From: Oreohelix idahoensis
Taxonomy: Eukaryota; Mollusca; Gastropoda; Stylommatophora; Oreohelicidae
Direction: 5' to 3'
Assembly: GCA_024509875.1 (NCBI GenBank)
Contig: JAMPIV010003434.1
Location: 141,501-205,500, forward strand
DNA length: 64,000 bases
In this document: piece by piece, positions 43,712-55,045 of the stretch
Layout: each line of letters starts with the position of its first letter
How positions within the stretch are numbered: position 1 is the first letter of the stretch
Program-made: the position numbers and the translations under genes
The notes under the pieces: generated by a model
What the model saw: only the letters and a program-made list of their open reading frames with translations
The model's database searches: none
Told to the model about the DNA's origin: nothing

Positions 43712-44076
43712 GTGCGTGGCATCCTGATTGCTGTGGTGCGCCTCTTGGCTGGTTGCCTCCGTCTTCAGCCCATTGACTTGCTAGGGCAGACTCTGGTCTT
43801 GCTCGAGTGTAGGAGGGCCTGGCCAGTCTTGGTTTTTCAGCCGCTGATGGCTGTACTTGAGCCCCATCTCCACGTCAAGGAGCTGGCCTCGATGGGGGCA
43901 GATCCGGTCAATAGGGTACATTGCGCCGTGCACCGTAGCGGGAAAATCCAGTGAAGAAACGAATGCGTACTTCACACATTCAGTGCCAATATGATGAACT
44001 TTAAATGTGCCAAGTTTCATCTTCCTACTGTGACTCCTTCATGGTCAGACCCAAGACTTATGTCAATCCCCTTGTA

Positions 44077-45170
44077 TAGTCGTGGAAAGTAAATAATACA
44101 TGTAATAAATGAAAATTATTTTCAAAATAAATTTCTCATACTTTAGTAAACTAGGTCAAACATTTAAGAAGCACATCTCATGAAAGAAATTTATTACCCC
44201 CTTTTCGTGACTGCCAGTCAAGTTTTGTGACAAGAGCAGATCTGTTATTTCCCTTAAAGTTGCCTGGCTATCTCCCCTAGAATATTTAACACGTACATTG
44301 TTCATTAGGTAGCCCTATGTACGTTCTTTCATTCTTCTAGCCGTTCGCCCCTTATGTACTACGGAGCTATCACTGCAGATGGCTTCCTTGTGTGACACCT
44401 GCACCAAAGTATTCAAGTGCACTTTCAGTGGTAGATTCTGTAGCAGCTTGTTTTACATGATGAGGTTGTTAGATCATGGCCGGCCTCATGTTCTCTATAA
44501 CTGCAGTGGCGTAACTACCAGGCTCATCCCCGCAGCATCAGTTGGTCATGGAAAGAAGTGATGGTAAGGGAGCCTTGCCTTTATGAATGCCAGTTTTATT
44601 TCCTTTGTTCCTGTGTGTAAACGTCATAACATGTTCCAGTTTGTGAAGACAGAGATACAAATGTCATGGAAAAGTCTTTAGCGGATGGCACAGGACTGAA
44701 TGACCTGACATTAATTTGTTGATGGTCTGTGGTCCTTGGGAAACGGAAGGTTGTTAAGAATGATGAAGAATATAGTTCCGCCTTTTATGTAGGTGTGCTC
44801 CATATTCACTAAGTGGAGTGGGGGGAGGGGGGTCCTGGGGCAGGTAATACGTCTCACTTTTTATTTAATTTTTTAAAATTTGTTAATTTTAACTCGTTTT
44901 ATAATTTTTCCAAATACTGTATAATTTAAATACATTAAGCAAAAGACATAAAAATGAAATATAGTATCAATATTTATGCATTAATTATTAAATGAATCAA
45001 CAATTAATTAGACAATGTTCAAGGGAGCTTTGATGTTTGTTTTTTTAAACAATCATTTTCATTAATCTGTCAGTGATAATCAGTGACACAAACTTTCAAA
45101 TTATACTGACAAAATGTTTGTATACCAAACACAATGTCTACATTTCTAGAAGGCAAGAAATAGCTGTCAA
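44077..45170. other. Gene-free stretch
   Basis: No gene recognised. CAGTGGCGTAACTACCAGG near 44504 resembles a hAT terminal sequence like that at 27717. A G-rich run lies near 44815-44840. Confidence 0.4.
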
Positions 45171-45174
45171 TAAA

Positions 45175-46432
45175 GTTAATAAAAGTTGACCATAAACTGA
45201 GGAAAGAACAAGCGGGCTTCAGAAAGAACAGAAGATGTGCAGATCATATATTCACCCTGAGGAACATTATAGAGCAGTGCTCAGAATGGCAGAGACAGTT
45301 ATACATTAACTTTGTTGATTTTGAAAAGGCTTTCGACACAGGGACAGCCTATGGAAAATACTGAGGGCTTATGAAATTCCCAGCTGCATTGTTTCCATCA
45401 TAAAAAGCCTCTATTCTAACTTTACGTGCAGTGTTGGATCGAGTAATGTAACTTTCGAAGTGAAAACAGGAGTACGACCGGGATGCCCCTTATCAACAAC
45501 ATTATTTTTGACAGCCATAAATTGGGTGATGCGCCAGACAACAGAGGGCAGTCCAAAAGGAATTAGATGGACAACGTTTTCTACACTGGAAGACCTGGAA
45601 TATGCAGATGACATTGCACTACTCGCGTATTCACATCAACACATCCAAGAAAAAACCGATAGACTGAATAAGTATGGCCAGCAGGTTGGCCTGAACATAA
45701 ATCTGAAGAAGACAGAGGTCATGACACTAAATGTGGGCAATCCTGAGCCAATAACAGTAAGGAACCAGAAGTTAGAATAGACAGACACATTTACTTACCT
45801 AGGATGCATAGTAACACCTGACGGCGGAACAAGCAAGGACAATTAACAACAGAATGAATAAAGCGAGAACAGCCTTTGCTAATCTCAACAACATTTGGAA
45901 GTCTTCCCAGTACAGCACAAACACCAAATTAAGACTGTATGAGAGCTGTGTACTTTCTGTGATTCTCTATGGTGCGGCATGCTGGAGAGTAACAGAGAAG
46001 GAAAGGTCGAAACTGTCCTCCTTCCACACAATCTGCCTAAGGAAAATTCTCCGAATCTTTTGGCCAAACATCTCAGCAACCAAGAACTTCTTATTTGGAG
46101 TAATCAGGAGGACATGAACACCATCATAGCTGGCAGACGCTGGAGTTGGGTTGGATACGTTCTCAGAAGGGACCCTGATACCATCACAAGAACAGCTATG
46201 CTATGGACCCCCGAGGGAAAGCGAAAGAGAGGCCGACCAAAAACAACTTGGTGGAGAACTGTGGAAGCCGAGATGCAAAGAATGAACCAGAGCTGGGGCA
46301 CTGTACGAAGGATGGCCACCGACCGAGCAAAGCGGAATCAATTTGTTGCTGCCCTGCAAGACGCCACAAGGCATGATGGCCACTGACTGCTTTGACGGTT
46401 GTCGGTTATGGATCAAAGAAGAAGAACAAGAA
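45175..46432 (+). pseudogene. 5'-truncated RTE-like LINE, heavily frameshifted
   Basis: RT pieces in successive frames: RKEQAGFRKNRRCADHIFTL, NFVDFEKAFD, then MKTGVRPGCPLSTTLFLTAI (Q to P in the RQGC motif), then LEYADDIALLAYSHQHIQ. Later come FTYLGCIVTPDGGT, ILYGAACWRVTEKERS and RRWSWVGYVLRRDPD with GKRKRGRPKTTWWRT, ending around 46386. The 3' end is A/G-rich (AAGAAGAAGAACAAG). It is a relative of the LINE at 1434-5199. At least four frame breaks. Confidence 0.85.
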
Positions 46433-46564
46433 AGTAAATATAACAATGCAAGCAGTGATAAATGTCACAAGAAATATAATGAGATCAACTGAGCAAATTA
46501 TTAGCAATCATTTGTAGTGTTATTCATCTGATACGGGTTATTTTTAAAGACAATATCGGTAAAA

Positions 46565-46853
46565 CGAGAGCCGCAGTAGCACAGCGGTTAGAGCACTGGC
46601 TTCCTAGCTTGATGGTCCATGGTTCGATCCCCAGTTGAGGTGGGTTTTTTAGACCGCAAACGGCTCCGGGGTCGACCCAGCTTCCACAGCCTCATGAATT
46701 TGGTACCAGAGCAACTTCTGGGAAGGTTAAGGCGGCCGGCGTGATGTTGACCACATTACTCCTAGTGTGCCAATGGTTAAGAAAATATGGGCCTTACACC
46801 ATATTGCCGATATGACTCAATGAACTTGTAACGGGATCCTATATCCTTTTTAC
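46565..46853 (+). mobile_element. tRNA-derived SINE, 14-bp TSD
   Basis: CAATATCGGTAAAA (46551-46564) and CAATATCAGTAAAA (46854-46867) flank it. The head GAGCCGCAGTAGCACAGCGG contains an A box (TAGCACAGCGG) and, about 45 bp on, B box GGTTCGATCCC. The body includes GGCGGCCGGCGTGATGTTGA and CCAATGGTTAAGAAAATATG, a conserved block shared with the truncated copy at 31295-31401. Complete, 289 bp. Confidence 0.92.
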
Positions 46854-47064
46854 CAATATCAGTAAAATAGCTTGTCTCAAATTATGCTGAACATGTCCAA
46901 CATAAATTCAGGTCTCACTCCTCAAAACTTATCTGTCCTCTAGTTTTGACAAATAAGGTTCACAGAATCATCTCATATTGCACATGTGAATATAATTTCT
47001 GAAGCTGACACCGGATTTTTAAAAAAATGTAATATGAACATTATACATTACAAATGTTAACACA

Positions 47065-47899
47065 TTATAACTTTTCGATCAAAATGGCTAAGGCTCCACC
47101 CCCACCATTACACATGCCTGCAACACCCAACTGGCCAGACTTCAGACTGTGGACCATGTGACCAACGATGCGAGCTCCAGACATTCCAATGTGATGCCCA
47201 ATGCTGACTGCACCACCATGTACATTAACTTTGTCCATATCGATTTCCAACATTTTAGCATTTGCCAGCACCACAACGCTAAATGCTTCGTTGATTTCCC
47301 ACATGGCAACGTCACCTTTCTTAACACCACTTTTGTCCAGCAGCTTTGGAAAAGCATAAGCAGGCGCTATAGGAAAAATCAATAGGATCAATAGCTGCAT
47401 CTGCGAATTCAACGGTCCTGGCTAATGGGGTTACACCAAGCTTCTTTGCTGCTTGTGATGTCAACAGTACATGTGCTGCAGCTCCATCATTTAAAGTACT
47501 ATCATTGGCTGCTGTCACAGTACCACGTTCCTTCTGAAAGGCTGGATTGAGTATGTCAAAGTTGGCCCGTTTGTAATCTTCATCTTCTGTCACAGTAATT
47601 GGCTCTCCTGTCTTCTGTGGTATTTGAACATCGGTGATCTCAGCCTTGAATATGCCACCTGCTGCAGCTTTCTGGCTGAGCTTGTAGCTTCTAATAGCAA
47701 ATTCATCCTGCTCTTTGCGTCCTATGTTAAACCTTTTAGCTGTGTTTTCAGCACAATTTCCCAAGTGGTTTAATGGATCTGTCAGACCATCAAGCACTAT
47801 ACCATCCTCAACCTTTATTCCTCCATAAAGTGTTGTCCCTCTCCTGAGATAATAATGAACATTTGACATGCTTTTCATCCCACCAGCAACCACGACTTC
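47065..47899 (-). pseudogene. ACAT1-like: Acetoacetyl-CoA thiolase-like C-terminal two-thirds
   Basis: Minus-strand translation matches mitochondrial acetyl-CoA acetyltransferase (thiolase; joins or splits acetoacetyl-CoA) from its middle to the C-terminus: [91 protein letters not shown] (catalytic His kept), and [15 protein letters not shown] (catalytic Cys kept), ending at a stop at 47065. One extra T in a T-run near 47374 shifts the frame. The N-terminal third with the nucleophilic Cys is absent. There are no introns inside, which suggests a retrocopy; yet it starts exactly after AG at 47900-47901, at a position where, from memory, human ACAT1 has an intron (after codon 145). Confidence 0.8.
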
Positions 47900-47935
47900 C
47901 TATTGACCACACATTTAATTGTGAGAAGCCAATAT

Positions 47936-48905
<970 letters not shown>

Positions 48906-48910
48906 TTGTA

Positions 48911-49097
48911 TTCAGCACAATTTCCCACGTGGTTGTATGAATCTGTCAGACCATCAAGCACTAACCATCCTCAACCTTTATTCTTCCATAAAGTGTTGTC
49001 CCTCTCCTGAGATAATAACATTTGACATGCTTTTCATCCCAATAGCAACCACGACTTCCTATTGACCACACATTAAATTGTGAGAAGCCAATATTAT
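48911..49097 (-). pseudogene. ACAT1-like: Partial duplicate of the thiolase fragment
   Basis: About 90% identical to 47748-47940. It covers the same first ~48 codons ([25 protein letters not shown]) and the same non-coding flank beyond the exon-like start (TCAATAG and GGCTTCTCACAAT on the minus strand). It has small deletions that break the frame and stops at a (TA)n tract. The duplicated flank shows that genomic DNA was copied, not RNA. Confidence 0.85.
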
Positions 49098-49104
49098 TTT
49101 ATAT

Positions 49105-51754
49105 ATATAAGGACAGCTGCCTCCCTATTAGGATATAATCCCATAAATGACCGCATTGTCACAATCAGACTGAAAGGAAAAAAAAGAACATCACAATTAT
49201 ACAAACATATGCGCCAACAGCAGCTGCTGAAGAACAGGAAATTGAAGATTTTTACAATGAACTGCAATACGCATTAGAGAAAGCAAATAAGCAAGATATT
49301 AGGATAATAATGGGAGATTTTAATGCCAAAGTTGGAAACGAAAGATTAGAACATGAAAAAAGAGTGAAAGGAAGTTATGGATTGGGTCAGAGAAATGAGA
49401 GAGGAGAACGCTTGACAACATTCTGCCTAGAAAACAACCTAGTCATCACAAATACTCTTTTTATGCAACACCCTAGAAGACTATATACATGGACGTCACC
49501 GGACGGAAAAAGCAAGAACCAAATAGATTACATCTTAATACAACAAAGGTGGCGATCTTGTATCTCATCCATCAAGACGCTCCCGGGAGCAGACTGTGAC
49601 TCCGACCATGAACTTCTTGCTGCAAACTTCAAGATCAAATTGAAAAAAGTCGTTACAAGCGACAAAGTAATACGTTATGACACAAGCGCCATACCAGAAG
49701 AGTACAGTGTCGATATTCAGAACAAATTTGACATTCTTATGGCAGTACAGGAGGAAATGACACCAGATGAACTTGCCAATAACATCAGAGATGTTTATAT
49801 TACAAATGCACAGAGGTTAATTCCTAAAAGAAGTATAAAGAGACGAGAATACATCTCAGACGAAACACTGAAGTTGGTGGTAGAGAGAAGAAAAATGAAG
49901 TCCAAAAAAGTTACAGAGAATCAGGAGTTGTACAAGGAATACACAAAGCAGATTAAAAAACGAGTTAGACAAGACAAACAACAATACATAAACGACACCT
50001 GCAGGAAAATAGAGGAAATGCGCGAACAGGGATTGAGTAAGAATATGTTTTCTGAAGTAAGAACATTGAAGAACAGCAACTTTAAATCATCACCTCGAGC
50101 AATAAACGACAAGAAAGGCGACACTCTAACAGAACGTAAAGATATTCTGAACAGATGGAAGGAGTACTGTCAAGAAATGTATACGGAAATAAACAAAGCG
50201 GCAGATAACGTCATGAATGAAGCGGAACGTGAACCAGAACCTACCATAGAGGAAGTCCGGAACGCAATCAAACACTTAAAAAGTGGAAAATCTTTTGGTT
50301 GTGATGAAATAACAGCTGAAATGATACAGGCAGGAGGAGAAGGCAGCGCTCGTATATACCATGCATTATGCTGCAAGATCTGGCAAAGCGGAATTTGGCG
50401 CAAGGAATGGAAAAGATCAATTTACATACCCTTGCCAAAAAAGGGCAACCTGAAACTGTGCACAAACTACAGAACTATAGCTCTTATAAGCCATGCCAGC
50501 AAAATACTATTACAAATCATAATGAAAAGGATGCAACAAAAGCTAGAAACAGAAATAAACGAAGTACAGGCGGGTTTTCGACCAGGTAGAGGCACTAGAG
50601 ATCATATATTCAACATGAGGATCATCATAGAAAAGTGTAGAGAATTCAACGTTGACCTACATACTTGTTTCATTGATTACACCAAAGCTTTCGATTGTGT
50701 ACAACATCAGCAGTTATGGGCTATTATGAAAAATATGGGATTTCCAAACCACCTTATACAACTCATCGCACTGCTGTACCAAGAACAACAGGCAGCCGTA
50801 AGAGTAGAGGGGGAAACATCAGAATGGTTTGAAGTACAGAAAGGAGTAAGACAAGGCTGTACCCTTTCCCCTTACCTGTTTAACATTTATGCCGAGAATA
50901 TCATGAGAAACGTAAGAGATGACCAAGAACACACAGAGTTTGACTCATTTAACATCGGCGGGTACCAGATCCCGGAAATCAGATATGCTGACGACACAGT
51001 CCTTCTATCGACCAACCAAGAAGGACTTGAACAATTAATTCTGTCCACCAAAAAACACAGCGAGGCCCAGAATCTATACCTAAACACCAAGAAGACCAAA
51101 GTATTGACAACAGACAAAGTAAAGACCAAACCAGAAATTGAAATTGATAACGAAGAACTGGAAAGTGTTAATGAATTCGAATACTTAGGATCAATCATCA
51201 ACAGCTCTGGCGACTGTGCAGTAGAAATTAAAAGAAGACTTGCAATTGCTTCACATAAACTAATACAGATGAAAAACCTATGGCAAGGCACAAGCAAAGA
51301 AACAAAGTTACAACTGATCAGAGCATGTATATTCCCAGTAGCAACATACGGCTGCGAGACTTGGACACTCAATAAAACAGTTGCAAAAAAGATTACATCA
51401 TTCGAAAGGAAATGCTACAGAAGGATGTTGAGAATACCCTGGACAGAAAAAAAGACCAACAGAGAAGTACTGCACTCACTAAACGTACAGGAACATTGGC
51501 TCCTAAATACCATCGCAATAAGGAAGCTGAAATTTTTCGGTCATATCAAAAGACATAGTAGTCTGGAAAAAACAGTGATGGAAGGCATGGTCCCTGGAAA
51601 AATGGGAAGGGGTCGACCTAGACGACGGTGGACCCAGGACATCACAGTGAGTCTGAACTTGTCTTTGGCTGATGCAGGTCGACTTGCCCAGAATCGTGAT
51701 GCGTTCAGAGCAGCTGTAATGGAGACAACGTTCTGGAAAGAATACGTCACATGA
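49105..51754 (+). mobile_element. 5'-truncated APE-type LINE with long open frame
   Basis: Begins inside the endonuclease (about 49105) and ends at 51754 directly against a (TA)n array, with a TGATGATA-type junction. A single-base frameshift in an A-run near 49180 separates the first 25 codons from the rest. The related split LINE (17819-18359 plus 26125-26735) shares the WTEKKTN and FGHIKRH motifs. No TSD could be read because both sides are TA-rich. Confidence 0.8.
49310..51754 (+). CDS. LINE endonuclease (partial) and reverse transcriptase
   Basis: 814 codons without interruption; the frame is open further upstream to about 49190 (IIQTYAPTAAAEEQE). Endonuclease C-terminal half: [49 protein letters not shown]. 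Linker ~110-320. [86 protein letters not shown], catalytic YADDTVLL near residue 562. C-terminus: [53 protein letters not shown] appears intact, but the N-terminal endonuclease half is missing. The ATG used is arbitrary. Confidence 0.9.
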   Translation: MGDFNAKVGNERLEHEKRVKGSYGLGQRNERGERLTTFCLENNLVITNTLFMQHPRRLYTWTSPDGKSKNQIDYILIQQRWRSCISSIKTLPGADCDSDHELLAANFKIKLKKVVTSDKVIRYDTSAIPEEYSVDIQNKFDILMAVQEEMTPDELANNIRDVYITNAQRLIPKRSIKRREYISDETLKLVVERRKMKSKKVTENQELYKEYTKQIKKRVRQDKQQYINDTCRKIEEMREQGLSKNMFSEVRTLKNSNFKSSPRAINDKKGDTLTERKDILNRWKEYCQEMYTEINKAADNVMNEAEREPEPTIEEVRNAIKHLKSGKSFGCDEITAEMIQAGGEGSARIYHALCCKIWQSGIWRKEWKRSIYIPLPKKGNLKLCTNYRTIALISHASKILLQIIMKRMQQKLETEINEVQAGFRPGRGTRDHIFNMRIIIEKCREFNVDLHTCFIDYTKAFDCVQHQQLWAIMKNMGFPNHLIQLIALLYQEQQAAVRVEGETSEWFEVQKGVRQGCTLSPYLFNIYAENIMRNVRDDQEHTEFDSFNIGGYQIPEIRYADDTVLLSTNQEGLEQLILSTKKHSEAQNLYLNTKKTKVLTTDKVKTKPEIEIDNEELESVNEFEYLGSIINSSGDCAVEIKRRLAIASHKLIQMKNLWQGTSKETKLQLIRACIFPVATYGCETWTLNKTVAKKITSFERKCYRRMLRIPWTEKKTNREVLHSLNVQEHWLLNTIAIRKLKFFGHIKRHSSLEKTVMEGMVPGKMGRGRPRRRWTQDITVSLNLSLADAGRLAQNRDAFRAAVMETTFWKEYVT

Positions 51755-52008
<254 letters not shown>

Positions 52009-52800
52009 AAGCAGTAAGTGTTTAATAATGTTCCTATATCCTCTAGGCAATCTGATCAACGGCGACCAGCGTTTTTTTGTTTGTTTTTTTTGTGACTATA
52101 TCTTGGGCCTTATCTCGATTTTTTACTGAGTGAAAGTAAAGTTGTTTTCTGTTGGCTGACGCGTCTCCAAGTTTCAGTTGTGAACAGGACGGGCCACAGA
52201 GACGAACGAACATTGTAATAAGTAAAAATAATAACGGGGACTTACCAATTACCCAGATGTATTTAATTGCATTTTATCAGCCCTGTGATGATATACATTG
52301 ATACCCCTATACAATTTGTAGTATTTATAAGTCAAAGTAATGTAGGGATAATAATGGTGAAGTTGTAATGTTTCGTTTTCGCCCACGCCAGCAATCGTAT
52401 GGATTTTGGCAGGCCGTCTTGTAGAATAAATAGTACTATCGTTTTCTAATGCCTTGGAAAACTATTTATAACATTTTGAGACGAAAGGTTTATTCGTCCA
52501 GAAGGAATGCGAGAGAGAGAGACGGAAAAATGCAGCGCTGTGTCTGCCAAGTAGCGTAATTTTTCTAACGTAACCACCTTGTTGTTTCAGTTTTGAACAA
52601 CGGGAAGGAGGGGGAAAGATGGTGGATTTGTATAAAAGTAGAAATTGCCAAATAATATGGAAAATATATGGAATTCATTATTACTGGGAATGGGGCCATA
52701 AAACCTAATTAGTTTGATAGAATATGATCTCCTGATAAATATTATGTTACAATTTTCAAAATTGCCCCATTAATACTAAAGATATTGACAAAATACTATA
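52009..52800. other. Gene-free AT-rich spacer
   Basis: No gene, RNA or mobile-element end recognised. Confidence 0.45.
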
Positions 52801-53095
52801 TTGGTTCGTACAGACAGGAAAAGACGATGGTCATATATCGGTCATGTCCTACGAATGCAAAACAACAGAATACCACTACATGCGCTCACTTGGGTTCCTG
52901 AGGGTAAGAGGAAAAAAAGGAAGACCAAAAGAAACACTCAGAAGAACAATAATAAGAGAAGGAAGAACGTTGGGCCTAAATAATGTGCAAGAGCTAAGAG
53001 GAGTGGCGTCACAACGAACAACCTGGAGAGCACTGGTTTCTGCCTTATGCGCCGTGTTTGGTGCTTAAAGAATTTATTATTTATTATTATTATTA
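52801..53095 (+). pseudogene. LINE 3' tail, same family as 41164-41788
   Basis: The bases translate to [18 protein letters not shown], then [15 protein letters not shown] in the adjacent frame (an extra A near 52912), then QELRGVASQRTTWRALVSAL, ending CAVFGA and a TTATTATTATTATTA tail. Only ~290 bp are present. Inverted relative to the 41-kb copy. Confidence 0.88.
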
Positions 53096-54540
53096 CAGTC
53101 GGACAGACCCTCGTTTTTGCATTCACTATCGGTGACAATTTTTTGCACGCGTTATTGAAAAGAAGCAGAAGAGGGAGGGTCAAAGTCCAAAGTGGGGAAC
53201 TCTTTAGGAGTGAGAGGCAAATGTATTAGGCCAAAAAGCAAGTCTATTTTTAACTAACGCCAAGATCGGGACGGACCGACAGACAGAGGTACCCCGAAAT
53301 TGGGCTGTAATTTTGGCTTTCTTTTCAAATTGAAGTCAGAAATGGGAATCGTTCGATCTCATTGGCCAACACATTTAATATTACTGCAAAAATTTGACGG
53401 CTCGACGCCATTTGACTAATACTGTCCCTCAGCCAGGACGATGTACTGAAGTATGAATTTTAACTAAAACTAAAGTAAATACTTAAACAAATTCAGAGTC
53501 AAGCCAGCAGCAAAGCTGAATCTGTGCCATGGTCATCGTTCCTGTGTTTATTCATTGAATTCGTGGTAAGGCAGAAATTATTAATATTTTATTTAAAAAT
53601 GTGAGTGAGAGATACTGCCATACGACAGTAAGTACACAGTCCCTAGCTGACTTCTGCAGGGCCTAGAGGTTGGTTTATCTTATAAAAAATTACCAGAGAT
53701 GTAGAATACACATGTTTTCTTAGGTGGTCAGGTGGAAACATATCACCCACCTTATTGTATGGAAAAAAGAGATTAATGATAATATGGCAGATACAGTGCA
53801 GCCATTAGAGGAGAGGAATGTGAAAAAAACTGGTACACCTTGTTATGTGGATGAGTTGGGTTGGTCAGATAGATCTGACCCAGGTCTTTTATTTTGCATG
53901 TATTAAAATTTGTGGAAATAGTAGATTAAACATGATGTAAACAAGGAAACATAATTTCATGTTACAGGGTTTTTTGTCTGGCACTAGTCCGGTGCCAGAT
54001 TTCTGAGTGAAGAATTTGAGAAGACTTTGTATTCCAGTAGTGATAGGTGTACACGCTGTCTACCCTGTTACTTTTGGACAAGTACAACTGTGGCCGTTGG
54101 CCGGAGTGACAACTGACAGCTACTACATGTGCTAGATAAGTATATAATCTGGCACATGATCGTTCATCAACGAAAATTAGTGTTTCCCTAACTGAAATAA
54201 ATAAAACTATTTCCACTCAAGAAATTAAAATTAAAAGTTATGAAATAAAGACATGGGAGTGATTACAGAATCCCGACCCGTCATCCAGTGCTAGTTTAAC
54301 AGTAGTATTAGAAATATTTTAACACCATTATTAGATTTTAGAATATGTGATTGGACAGATTGTCCCTTTTGTGAAATTGCCTTGCATAGATGTATATAAA
54401 TTGATTCCATTTGAGTTGAAAGTCCTGACCAGAAGAATACTAGGTTCTGGACAAAATAAAATTGTAAAAAATAGTTTAATACCAAAATTTCAAACACGGG
54501 TGTTAGTTCATTTGATCATAGACACTAATATTTGTTTATG
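53096..54540. other. Gene-free AT-rich stretch
   Basis: No recognised gene. Short hairpin CTGGCAC/GTGCCAG near 53980. The right part may be the decayed LTR of the element that follows, but no second LTR exists in the window to define it. Confidence 0.4.
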
Positions 54541-54651
54541 TGTGTGTGTTTTAGTATTAAATTACCATCACACCACAGGTTCATAACCCTAGACACTAGA
54601 CGTAGTCATCATACATACTAGTCAAGAATAAGTCTGAATGAGATCACAAGG

Positions 54652-54661
54652 TGGTAGCAGA
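54652..54661 (+). promoter_or_regulatory. Probable primer-binding site
   Basis: TGGTAGCAGA is complementary to the 3' end of animal initiator-Met tRNA (ending TCTGCTACCA). It precedes gag by ~390 nt. Confidence 0.6.
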
Positions 54662-55045
54662 AAGGCTCTCTGAGAACTCACCCTAATAATTGTTATACTC
54701 AGGGGCCTTCACAGCTGACCTCATTCAGTACAATATAAATACATAACAACAACAACTCATAACATCTAAATCCACCACATATATTGGGTAGCTCGCTCCG
54801 GGATTTAAATTTATCACTTATATTGGAGTCTCCTGTCCCGGGATTTAAACCTATCATTTTGTACATAATTCAAATATTGTATCAACAGTGTTCCTAAAGA
54901 TATTCAATAAAAAAAATAAAAATATTTTAGGGTGGAGATTTATAGTTGATGAATTGTCACGGCCAGTAGTTAATTAAGTAATTAGAGTTGGTACTTTGTT
55001 AATTAGAGTTTTTAATTTGTCTTAGAACATTTTAAAATTGATCAG

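Larger units (their letters stand above)
39195..43897 (-). mobile_element. RNase H-type (I-superfamily-like) LINE, nested in mariner
   Basis: 12-bp TSD GCAGATCCGGTC on both sides. On the minus strand: short 5' part, endonuclease, RT, RNase H, zinc-knuckle tail and a (GAA)n 3' end (T-rich at 39195-39212 on plus). No separate ORF1 is visible, so the 5' end is probably slightly truncated. A smaller LINE fragment (41164-41788) has inserted inside the RT. The decay pattern is one 2-base insertion, one 1-base deletion and that insertion, which suggests moderate age. Confidence 0.92.
38039..44074 (-). mobile_element. Mariner element carrying a nested LINE
   Basis: Ends CAAGGGGATTGACATAAGTC at 38039 and its reverse complement at 44055-44074. 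The inverted repeats extend about 45 bp with one mismatch and a small indel, and TA dinucleotides flank them. The transposase is on the minus strand (38112-39159). The element is split by the LINE at 39195-43897, whose TSD (GCAGATCCGGTC) lies at 39183-39194 and 43898-43909. Without the LINE the mariner is about 1.3 kb, the normal size. Confidence 0.92.

Noticed and set aside
44379..44561. Small Cys-containing plus ORF
   Set aside because: No splice sites or homologous motif, and it overlaps a hAT-like terminal sequence.
46565..46640. tRNA gene
   Set aside because: A and B boxes are present but there is no acceptor-stem pairing, and the sequence continues into a TSD-bounded SINE body. The same reasoning applies near 10560-10615 and 36010-36080.
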